This document shows, piece by piece, positions 54,962 through 61,596 of a stretch of DNA of 64,000 nt (positions within the stretch are counted from its first letter, which is position 1; each line of letters begins with the position of its first letter). Source of the stretch: Ureibacillus aquaedulcis. GTDB taxonomy: Bacteria; Bacillota; Bacilli; Bacillales_A; Planococcaceae. The stretch spans positions 310,001 to 374,000 of the forward strand of contig NZ_JAUHTQ010000001.1 of assembly GCF_030418165.1 (NCBI RefSeq), in the 5' to 3' direction. The translations under genes and the position numbers were made by a program. Below the pieces are notes generated by a model. The model was not told the origin of the DNA, did no database searches, and saw nothing but the letters and a program-made list of their open reading frames with translations.

Positions 54962-56650
54962 GTGAAAGGAAGCAACTTTCGCAGAATCTCTGCAATCTTT
55001 ATGATTGCCTTTGTCCTGTTCTGGTCTGCAATGCCTTCCATAAGTATGGCCTTTTTCATAACACCAGGGAATGCAATCACACCAGGGCAGGCAATCACGC
55101 CAGGACAGGCGATTACAGGTGGGCAATTCATCATGCCGGGAGAAGTGATTGCTCCAGGGGATCCAGTGAATGGAGGAAGTGCCTATCAAGGAGGACCATT
55201 TTTGCAAGGCGGGAATGCAGCGGTTTCAGGCCAGCCACTAATCCCATCCTATCAAGGCAGCAATGGTCAATGGATCATTCCCAACATTGCAGGCTCCTTA
55301 CCAATTAATAACCCGATTACAGCGGGCGATGCCATAACAGGAGGGCAAGGTCCTTCCGGCGGGCAGGCGGTAAATGGTGGAAACGCAAATGGTGACGGCA
55401 CTGGCCCAACCGGAGGGAATGCGATTAACGGTGGTGACGGAAGCTCGTCAGGAGATTCAATCACAGGTGGAGATCCTGCTAATGGTGGTGAAGGTGCCAC
55501 TGGTGGCGACGCATTGAATGGAGGAGATGGTTCTACTTCTGGTGATTCGATTACAGGAGGGGATCCGACTCAAGGTGGCAATGGTCCAACTGGTGGAAAT
55601 GCCCCAATTGGAGGAGAATCTGGCCAAGGTGGGGATGGCCCGACTGGCGGGAATGCCCCAACTGGAGGAGATCCGAGTCAAGGTGGAGATGGTCCAACAG
55701 GTGGAGATGCACCAACCAGAGGAGAAGGTCCGACATCGGGTGATACAGGAGGCACTGGTGATTCGGGGGAGGGTGGTTCTAGTAGTGACAACCCTTCATT
55801 GTTAAATACGATGGTTCCAACCACTGATACAACAAGAGGACCACTTGGGGTAATAATGGGGGCTTTACAAGACGGAAATCGCTTCATTACATCCTTTGGT
55901 AAAAGTTTTGTTGAAGGTCTTACGGCAACCTATGCAGGTTATAGATTTACTGAATTGGCATCAGGAAATTATAAGGTAGTTAGTAATCGGGCAGTGCAAA
56001 ATCCGGTACTGGATTATTTCTATAATAGCTTCAAAAAATATGACTTGGGCAATCGGCAAGCGTATATGCCGGTTGGTGGAGCGAATCCACGGCCACATAA
56101 GATTGATAGTTTTTTCCAAAGCAAGAATTTAACTAATTGGAGTACGCCATCAAGCTTTTTCAAAACAACGTGGAGCAGTGTTAAAACAGGATTGAACGAA
56201 AGTTTTAATGTCTTTTCGAAGAAATTTTATGCTCCGTCCAACATGATGAAACTGAATGGACCTGTGAATATAATCGCATCAGCCTTTAATAGTGTTTACG
56301 ATTATGGTTGGGGCGAAAAAAAGAGTACAGGCATACTATCATCCAACTTCGCCGCTGATTTAACAGTTGATGTTGCAATAGGTGCTGGGACTACAGCTCT
56401 ATCAAGCGTACTTTCCAGTGCTGTAGGTGGAGCAGTTGCAGGATCAGCATTTCCTGGTGTAGGAACAGCTGTGGGGGCGGTTGTCGGCCTGGGTGCTGGC
56501 TTAGTCTCGACCTACCTGATCAATGGGACAGAACCAGGGCGAAGAGCGAAACAGTGGGTCAGCGATAAATTGAGTGCAGGATATCGCAAAGTAGGCGATG
56601 GAATAAAAGGATTGGCAAATGGTGCTAAAAAGCTTTTTGGCTTTGGATAA
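54962..56650 (+). CDS. Secreted hexapeptide-repeat glycine-rich protein
   Basis: I do not recognise this 562-residue protein as a named family. Residues 1-30 form a signal peptide (cut near SMA). Residues 33-92 and 119-262 hold 10 and 24 hexapeptides, mostly of the form x-x-(G/P)-G-x-x; the fourth-position Gly is invariant in all 34. The first block is ITPGQA-like, the second PTGGNA/GGDP-like. Higher-order copies of 30 residues (153-182, 183-212) and 18 residues (213-230, 231-248) show recent expansion. Residues 285-460 are unique. Residues 470-520 are a Gly/Ala-rich glycine-zipper hydrophobic segment, and the end is basic and amphipathic. GTG start with GAGGTG upstream. Confidence 0.8.
   Translation: MKGSNFRRISAIFMIAFVLFWSAMPSISMAFFITPGNAITPGQAITPGQAITGGQFIMPGEVIAPGDPVNGGSAYQGGPFLQGGNAAVSGQPLIPSYQGSNGQWIIPNIAGSLPINNPITAGDAITGGQGPSGGQAVNGGNANGDGTGPTGGNAINGGDGSSSGDSITGGDPANGGEGATGGDALNGGDGSTSGDSITGGDPTQGGNGPTGGNAPIGGESGQGGDGPTGGNAPTGGDPSQGGDGPTGGDAPTRGEGPTSGDTGGTGDSGEGGSSSDNPSLLNTMVPTTDTTRGPLGVIMGALQDGNRFITSFGKSFVEGLTATYAGYRFTELASGNYKVVSNRAVQNPVLDYFYNSFKKYDLGNRQAYMPVGGANPRPHKIDSFFQSKNLTNWSTPSSFFKTTWSSVKTGLNESFNVFSKKFYAPSNMMKLNGPVNIIASAFNSVYDYGWGEKKSTGILSSNFAADLTVDVAIGAGTTALSSVLSSAVGGAVAGSAFPGVGTAVGAVVGLGAGLVSTYLINGTEPGRRAKQWVSDKLSAGYRKVGDGIKGLANGAKKLFGFG
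55058..55748 (+). repeat. 18-bp coding repeats with 90-bp and 54-bp higher-order units
   Basis: The 34 hexapeptide codon units fall in two arrays, 55058-55237 and 55316-55747. Sequence is more uniform in the second array (many GGNGGTGGN-type codons), a sign of slippage or unequal recombination. Copy number is likely to differ between strains. Confidence 0.75.
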
Positions 56651-56718
56651 CTATTGTATTTCCGATACACTCCTGACTTTTAGTTAGTTAGGGGATAAAT
56701 GAACACACTGTCATAATT

Positions 56719-56759
56719 TATCTTCAATCAGCGAAAAGAAATCCCACTGATTGAAGATA
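56719..56759. repeat. Perfect 13-bp inverted repeat
   Basis: TATCTTCAATCAG (56719-56731) and CTGATTGAAGATA (56747-56759) are exact reverse complements with a 15-base spacer, in the 225-base gap between the hexapeptide-repeat gene and the membrane-protein genes. No T tract follows on either strand. Confidence 0.7.
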
Positions 56760-56875
56760 GGTCTTGCAGTGGATAAGAAAATCGCAATACTCAAGCCGTT
56801 TGTTTGACTATTGGCTTTATCTTAACAATACCTCCTTAGAACATAAGATTGACAAGAAATGTAGGTGTATAAAAA

Positions 56876-57250
56876 ATGTTTAACACAATTAAGTTTTTTC
56901 AAGCTGTAGGGGCTTCTTTTTTGGTGACAATCATCGTTTCCTTTTTAGTGGGCTTTTTTCAATTGGGCAATTATGGACTTTTTCTTTTTATTCAAACCAT
57001 CATAACATATGGAAGCTTGGGCTTTTTTGCCTCTAGATTGAACACTGAAACTCCTTATACTGCTGCTTATTTAGGAGCTATTTTCATGTCCTTCATCAGC
57101 ATACTCTTCTCTCATTTTGTGTTGCATGTCTATATATTTACTGATCCGAATGGAATTGCGAGAAGTATGTCGCTTGCAGTTTTGGTTAGTTTGCTATTTG
57201 CCTACATCACCACTCTTATTAGAACGAAAAGAGAAGAGGTTCTCCCATGA
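56876..57250 (+). CDS. Membrane protein, four predicted helices, unknown function
   Basis: The 124-residue protein has about four membrane helices (AVGASFLVTIIVSFLVGFF, LFLFIQTIITYGSLGFF, LGAIFMSFISILFSHFVLH, LAVLVSLLFAYITTLI) and a short basic tail. No family is recognised. GTAGGTG precedes the ATG. It overlaps the next gene by four bases. It begins a group of four membrane-protein genes inside the tad locus. Confidence 0.72.
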   Translation: MFNTIKFFQAVGASFLVTIIVSFLVGFFQLGNYGLFLFIQTIITYGSLGFFASRLNTETPYTAAYLGAIFMSFISILFSHFVLHVYIFTDPNGIARSMSLAVLVSLLFAYITTLIRTKREEVLP

Positions 57251-57915
57251 TTCGTGAAATACTTGATATTTATAATCGTAATTGGAGTCAAATAACATTT
57301 TGGTCTATACTTATTATCTTGCCAGTAACAGTGATTACGTTTTTAAGCATGATTTATGTATCAGGTTCCGAAAATTCAATAGCGCCTCATTACTTTTCAG
57401 GTCTCGCAATTTTTTTGAATTTTATTTTATGTATCCCACCCTTTGTGAAAATGGTGCTCGTGGATCGACAGGATGAAACCGTAAAACCAGCTGATGGCAT
57501 CGCATTTTTCTGTAAGCAATTTGGATTGCTTCTTGTTGTTTCGAGTGTTTTATATTTTATTGCCTTTATCGGGATGTATTTGTTGTTTATCCCAACAGTA
57601 ATCGCTTTGATTTTGTTATTAGTTTTTCCATTCTTTTCAGAAGGTCATAACATTCAGGAAATTTTCTATCAATCCGCAAAAGCCATTAAAAGGGAGAATA
57701 TTGCGCTTATTGGAGACATCTTGGTTATCGTATTTATTAATTTGGGGATATGGCTAGTTGTTCTGTTGTTTTTAGAGCAGTACGATAATAACCTGCTCGC
57801 ATTTTTACTGATCCGCAGTATCATAAATATATTTATCTTCCCCTTTTTCTATATCTACTTAACATTAAGATTCCGAAAAAATTCAGCTATATTAATTGCT
57901 GATGAAAGATGGTGA
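57247..57915 (+). CDS. Polytopic membrane protein, unknown function
   Basis: The 222-residue protein has six or so membrane helices with the pattern of glycerophosphodiester-phosphodiesterase-linked or DUF975-like membrane domains: an N-terminal NRNWSQITFWSILIILPVTV, central LLLVVSSVLYFIAFIGMYLLFIP, and C-terminal FFYIYLTLRFRK. No enzyme motif is visible. It overlaps both neighbours, so it is co-translated with them. Confidence 0.72.
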   Translation: MIREILDIYNRNWSQITFWSILIILPVTVITFLSMIYVSGSENSIAPHYFSGLAIFLNFILCIPPFVKMVLVDRQDETVKPADGIAFFCKQFGLLLVVSSVLYFIAFIGMYLLFIPTVIALILLLVFPFFSEGHNIQEIFYQSAKAIKRENIALIGDILVIVFINLGIWLVVLLFLEQYDNNLLAFLLIRSIINIFIFPFFYIYLTLRFRKNSAILIADERW

Positions 57916-58370
57916 TGAAACCAATGGAAAAATTATTAAATCCAAATCAGGAAGTAATGGATTTTAGGAAGTTCAATCTATTATTCATGATTCTCTTATC
58001 CTTTATTACACTTGGGGCTTACATAGGGGTATGGTTTTTACAGCATAAACAACGTTTTGAGGAATTTTCTCAAAAAACGAAGCTCTACTTTGGGTGGTGG
58101 AAGTTTTTTACTATCTTCTCCTTTGTTTTTCTATTTATCAAATTGTTTGGATCCATGGTGTTAAGTGAGTATGGCATCGTCAATATTCAATCTTATGAAA
58201 CGATATTTAATTTCTTTTTTATAGGGTTGCTTTACTATTCGATTTTTAGATTAAAGGATTGTTTGGAAGAGGAATATGATCTATACCTGAATAAATATTT
58301 ACTCTTCTTTTTCCATATTTTTTATATCCAATTTAAATTAAATCAAGTACATTCAACTTCGGAGCGATAA
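57915..58370 (+). CDS. DUF4234-like membrane protein
   Basis: The product of about 151 residues starts with a cytosolic segment, then FITLGAYIGVWFLQHKQRFEEF, which resembles the DUF4234 signature of a short helix followed by a charged loop. Two more helices follow (FFTIFSFVFLFIKLFGS, IFNFFFIGLLYYSIF). Starts at 57909, 57915 and 57924 are all possible; the GGTGA at 57911 favours a later one. Function unknown. Confidence 0.65.
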   Translation: MKPMEKLLNPNQEVMDFRKFNLLFMILLSFITLGAYIGVWFLQHKQRFEEFSQKTKLYFGWWKFFTIFSFVFLFIKLFGSMVLSEYGIVNIQSYETIFNFFFIGLLYYSIFRLKDCLEEEYDLYLNKYLLFFFHIFYIQFKLNQVHSTSER

Positions 58371-58406
58371 GCTTTAACTCATATTTGTTAAAAGGAGGCG
58401 GATGTG

Positions 58407-59006
58407 TTGAGAAAAAAAGATTCTCATTTTGTAGAGTTTAAGAATAATCGTGTATTTATTACGTTGTTTTTGCATGTGGTGATAGGGCTTTTATGCAGCT
58501 TTATCCCAGAAGAAAACGCAGGATTATGGGTTGGGATCAATATAGCTTTAGCGACTGTTTTTGCACTAGTCAATTATACAATCTGGTTATTCCATAAAAA
58601 TAACAGTAAGCGCTACTTTTCGTTACATACATTTGTCATGCTTTTGGGGATTGCTTTCTATATGATGTCTCCTGCTTTTAGGGCACTGTATCCATCTATC
58701 TTTTTTTGGTTATTGCTGCTTGTAACCCTTGTATTGGTTGGTTTCTTGATTATTAAATATGATGCGGTAACCAATGCTTTTGTAAACCCGGGAGATTCGT
58801 GGTTTGTAAAGATTTTGGGTATGTATGGAGGAATTATCTTTATCGCTGGTGGAGTTCTTTGGGCTTACATGAATGCGACGGAGACCGGTCCATTTGCTCC
58901 GGTGGCGATTATTTTATTTTTCATCGGGATTTTCCTCCTGATGATTGCACCGATTATGCTGGCAACACCTGAGCGAGTAAAAGAATTAGAGAAGCCAAGG
59001 TACTAG
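58407..59006 (+). CDS. Polytopic membrane protein, unknown function
   Basis: The 199-residue protein has about six membrane helices (VFITLFLHVVIGLLCSFI, INIALATVFALVNYTIWLF, FVMLLGIAFYMM, IFFWLLLLVTLVLVGFLII, GGIIFIAGGVLWAYM, VAIILFFIGIFLLMIAPIML). No family recognised. AAAGGAGG at 58391-58398 suits TTG 58407 or GTG 58404. Last of the four membrane genes before tadE. Confidence 0.7.
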   Translation: MRKKDSHFVEFKNNRVFITLFLHVVIGLLCSFIPEENAGLWVGINIALATVFALVNYTIWLFHKNNSKRYFSLHTFVMLLGIAFYMMSPAFRALYPSIFFWLLLLVTLVLVGFLIIKYDAVTNAFVNPGDSWFVKILGMYGGIIFIAGGVLWAYMNATETGPFAPVAIILFFIGIFLLMIAPIMLATPERVKELEKPRY

Positions 59007-59066
59007 TTCTTCATACTAATAGGTTTAATAGTGCCTAAAAATTGTTTAGCCAAGGAGGCGATTCTG

Positions 59067-59465
59067 TTGAAAGGAAGAAAGCTGCTGAAAGAAGAAAGAG
59101 GGTCGCTTTCCATTGAATTTTTAGGAATTCTTCCATTATATTTCTTGCTTTTTCTACTTCTCTGGCAAGTCGTTGCTTCCGGTTATGCCGTGATTAGTTT
59201 AAAATCTGCTGCATCGGATGGGGCACAGGTGTATGCGGTGTCAGGAGACTGGCTTGAAACAGAAGAGGTAATTAATAAGTCGATAGGCAGTTCATCTATT
59301 CTGTCTAATCATCAGGTTTTCATTCAAAATGTACCTGGAAATGCGGATCTTTTTGAAATCGAAATCAAAGCAGAACACCCACTCGTCTTTCTTCCAGATA
59401 GCATTGCTAATCTAGCATCAATAACCATTGATTCTAAAGCGACAGGAAAGGTGCTTGTCCCATGA
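59067..59465 (+). CDS. TadE-like pseudopilin
   Basis: Minor pilin of 132 residues. The N-terminus ERG-SLSIEFLGILPLYFLLFLLLW has Gly then Glu at +5, the same cleavage signature as the Flp pilin, and matches TadE. The C-terminal part is a small beta-rich ectodomain. AAGGAGG (59052-59058) selects TTG 59067; the frame opens earlier at 59031. It overlaps the next gene by four bases. Confidence 0.82.
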   Translation: MKGRKLLKEERGSLSIEFLGILPLYFLLFLLLWQVVASGYAVISLKSAASDGAQVYAVSGDWLETEEVINKSIGSSSILSNHQVFIQNVPGNADLFEIEIKAEHPLVFLPDSIANLASITIDSKATGKVLVP

Positions 59466-60157
59466 GGCAGTTAGAGAATGAAAAAGTCGCTTTATCGCAA
59501 GTGGAATCCAGGGGAGCTAAAGGAGCCTTGAAGCATCTTAACAATGAAAAGGGAAGCGCCGCCATTTATTTATTATGGATCATGACGGTCATCATTGTCC
59601 TGACAGTCGTCATTGTCAATATTGCCAAGGTGTATGCGGTTAAGCAACAGGCATCCACTGCTGCTCAACTTGGAGCTTTTGCAGCAACGAGCGAAATTTT
59701 GTTCGCAACAGAGGAAGGCATTAAAGATTTCGATGAATACATGATGCAAAAAGCTCTTGAAGCAGGATTGGAATATGAACCCTTGTGGGATGAAATTGAA
59801 GAGCGTAAAGAGAGCTATATGGCAAGTGATTACGGGGAACAAGAAGCCTATATTAAAGCTTTAAATGAAATGCTGCCAGGGAGACTGGGGGATCCCATTT
59901 TAAAAGGTTACCTTCTTCTGGATTCTGCCCTAAGTACGAAAATATTTAGTACAGTTCAAGACGTAGTTCGAGAAAACGAAGGCAACGAGGAACATGTCGA
60001 AATAAAAATCTCACAGGAAAAGTACCGAGTCGAAGTCAAAACCGACGCCACTTACGAGACAATCGGCAATGGGGAATATATTGATAGCTTCGAAAAAGAC
60101 ATTCCCGAACTCGGGTACGGACCGGAATTATCCTACTTACAATATATCTTAAATTAA
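59462..60157 (+). CDS. TadG-like pilus protein
   Basis: The 231-residue protein has a cytosolic N-terminus, then NEKGSAAIYLLWIMTVIIVLTVVIVNIAK and the QQASTAAQLGAFAAT segment that typify TadE/TadG-like proteins, with no Glu at +5. The ectodomain (about 80-231) is acidic with helices and a beta-rich end. TadG usually has a C-terminal VWA domain; here it is absent, while a separate VWA lipoprotein is encoded upstream. Last gene of the tad operon, ended by a strong terminator. Confidence 0.75.
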   Translation: MRQLENEKVALSQVESRGAKGALKHLNNEKGSAAIYLLWIMTVIIVLTVVIVNIAKVYAVKQQASTAAQLGAFAATSEILFATEEGIKDFDEYMMQKALEAGLEYEPLWDEIEERKESYMASDYGEQEAYIKALNEMLPGRLGDPILKGYLLLDSALSTKIFSTVQDVVRENEGNEEHVEIKISQEKYRVEVKTDATYETIGNGEYIDSFEKDIPELGYGPELSYLQYILN

Positions 60158-60200
60158 AATTGCTCCAAAAGAATCTGCATTCTTTCGGAGCAATTTTTTT
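60158..60200 (+). terminator. Terminator of the tad operon
   Basis: AATTGCTCC (60158-60166) pairs with GGAGCAATT (60187-60195), an inner AGAAT/ATTCT stem adds stability, and TTTTTTT follows. Confidence 0.93.
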
Positions 60201-60215
60201 GTGGCCTAATGTGCA

Positions 60216-60225
60216 TGCCTGGCAC
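60216..60225. repeat. Copy of the TGCC-GGCAC dispersed motif
   Basis: TGCCTGGCAC followed by ACATAATTC, in the gap between the tad terminator and the xre promoter. It resembles the copies at 1422-1477 and 61479-61489. Confidence 0.5.
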
Positions 60226-60236
60226 ACATAATTCCC

Positions 60237-60265
60237 TTGACATATTATAGCATGTAAAGTATCCT
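60237..60265 (+). promoter_or_regulatory. Sigma-A promoter of the xre gene
   Basis: TTGACA (60237-60242), 17 bases, TATCCT (60260-60265). The -10 lies inside the first operator repeat. Confidence 0.6.
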
Positions 60266-60285
60266 TTACGTAAAGCTAGCTTTAC
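60254..60285 (+). promoter_or_regulatory. Double palindromic operator
   Basis: Two abutting 16-bp inverted repeats: GTAAAG-TATC-CTTTAC (60254-60269) and GTAAAG-CTAG-CTTTAC (60270-60285). They cover the -10 and the start region of the small xre gene 20 bases downstream. Autorepression by that XRE protein is the natural inference. Confidence 0.75.
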
Positions 60286-60306
60286 ATTTAAGGGTGAGGT
60301 GAGAAT

Positions 60307-60516
60307 TTGCAAAACCGCATCAAAGATTTACGTCAGCAGCATGATTTAACCCAGGATGAGCTTGCCGAAAAACTCGAAGTTTCTAGGCAAACGATTATAT
60401 CTCTAGAAAAAGGCCGATATAATCCTTCGCTCATTCTGGCTCATAAAATTGCAAAATTGTTCGAAATGCAAATTGAAGATGTGTTTATTTTTGAGGAGGG
60501 GAAGAATAATGGATAA
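60307..60516 (+). CDS. Small XRE-family transcriptional regulator
   Basis: DNA-binding protein of 69 residues made of a single HTH_3 domain: IKDLRQQHDLTQDELAEKLEVSRQTIISLEKG, then YNPSLILAHKIAKLF and EDVFIFEE. It fits the YozG/YgzD-like group of short regulators that are usually paired with a small membrane protein. TTG start with AGGGTGAGGTG upstream. The next gene starts within its last codons. Confidence 0.9.
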   Translation: MQNRIKDLRQQHDLTQDELAEKLEVSRQTIISLEKGRYNPSLILAHKIAKLFEMQIEDVFIFEEGKNNG

Positions 60517-60811
60517 CATGTTGGTGGCAGTATTATTTTGGATTGGTCTTGCAGTAGTTATCGTGAGTGCTTTTTATCTTCCGAGAAGGATGATGAAAAA
60601 GAAAAAACAGTATGATGAGAGATTCGTGATGAATGATCATTTGGCTCGCTCTTACAGCTGGATGGGTTCGTTGGTGATAATTTTTATTGTCTGGTTTTTA
60701 TCGCTTGTTATTTTCCATTCCCTCATCGCATTTTGGCTGATCACAGTAATTTATGTAGGGCATATGCTATCTTACGCCATTGGTACTGCCATTGCGAATG
60801 GAAAAAACTGA
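60509..60811 (+). CDS. Small membrane protein paired with the XRE regulator (DUF2178-like)
   Basis: The 100-residue protein has three membrane helices (about 4-23, 50-70 and 73-93). The loop after helix 1, RRMMKKKKQYDERFVMNDHLARSY, carries the DER and basic cluster seen in DUF2178 proteins that partner short XRE regulators. GAGGAGGGG precedes ATG 60509. It overlaps the regulator gene by eight bases. Function unknown; often thought to sense membrane stress, which is inference. Confidence 0.75.
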   Translation: MDNMLVAVLFWIGLAVVIVSAFYLPRRMMKKKKQYDERFVMNDHLARSYSWMGSLVIIFIVWFLSLVIFHSLIAFWLITVIYVGHMLSYAIGTAIANGKN

Positions 60812-60867
60812 GATGCGAAGAGTATAAATATCCAGTTATTTGACTTAAAAGATAATAAGATAAAAAC

Positions 60868-60918
60868 GAAAAAAGCCTTCCTTTCGAAACGAGTCCGGTG
60901 AAAGAGAGGCTTACTTTT
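60868..60918. terminator. Bidirectional terminator
   Basis: AAGCCT (60873-60878) pairs with AGGCTT (60907-60912), extended by CTTTC/GAAAG. A tracts upstream and T-rich DNA downstream serve both the VOC gene (minus) and the membrane-protein gene (plus). Confidence 0.75.
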
Positions 60919-60932
60919 TATTAAACAAGGGA

Positions 60933-61358
60933 TTAATATTGTTCTCCGCTATCCAAGCTTACCTGCCATTCAATGCCGAACTTGTCCTTTACTGCTCCAT
61001 AGCACTTGCTCCAGAACGTTTCCTGCAGCTCCATTTTTACAGTGCCGCCTTCCTTTAATCGTTCAAAGCTGGAGCGAATGAGTTCTTCATCATCAGTCAC
61101 CACAGCTAGCGAGATATTGTTTCCTTCAACGAATGGAGAGCCTGGCCAAGTATCCGAGAACATGACGCGGCTTCCCAGAATATCCAATCTTGTATGCATG
61201 ACCAAATTCTTTGCTTCTTCCGGGATTTCAAAGTTCGGATCTTTTGGTGCATCGCCAAATGTCATAATATTCGGCTTTTCTGTTTTGAATACATCCGCAT
61301 AAAATTCCGCAGCTTCGCGACAATTTCCATTAAAATTTAAATAGACCTCGATTGCCAT
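60933..61358 (-). CDS. VOC family (PhnB/3-demethylubiquinone methyltransferase-like) protein
   Basis: The 141-residue protein belongs to the glyoxalase/VOC superfamily, PhnB type: EVYLNFNGNCREAAEFYADVF, LVMHTRLDILGSRVMFSD, ERLKEGGTVKMELQETFWSKCYGAVKDKFGIEWQVS. These match proteins often labelled 3-demethylubiquinone-9 3-methyltransferase, a name without functional support. TTAGGAGTG precedes the ATG. It stands alone on the minus strand between the xre pair and secA. Confidence 0.88.
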   Translation of the reverse strand: MAIEVYLNFNGNCREAAEFYADVFKTEKPNIMTFGDAPKDPNFEIPEEAKNLVMHTRLDILGSRVMFSDTWPGSPFVEGNNISLAVVTDDEELIRSSFERLKEGGTVKMELQETFWSKCYGAVKDKFGIEWQVSLDSGEQY

Positions 61359-61478
61359 TTCTATACACTCCTAACAATTAGAATAATTTAACTGTGGCAT
61401 ATTAAACACCCATTAGTCAAAAATTACACACCCCTTGAGTACCCAAAATTTCAGAACGCAATTTTAAGAGAATCGTGT

Positions 61479-61489
61479 GTGCCAGGCAC
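61479..61489. repeat. Copy of the GTGCC-GGCAC dispersed motif
   Basis: GTGCCAGGCAC, an inverted repeat around one central base, in the gap between the VOC gene and secA. Confidence 0.5.
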
Positions 61490-61596
61490 TCAGGTTCACA
61501 ACAGATTTACATTGATTATGTGGTACGTACATTTGCACCGACTCTATAGGAAATGATAAAATGGAAATTGAGACTATATGGGAAGTGAAAAAATCC

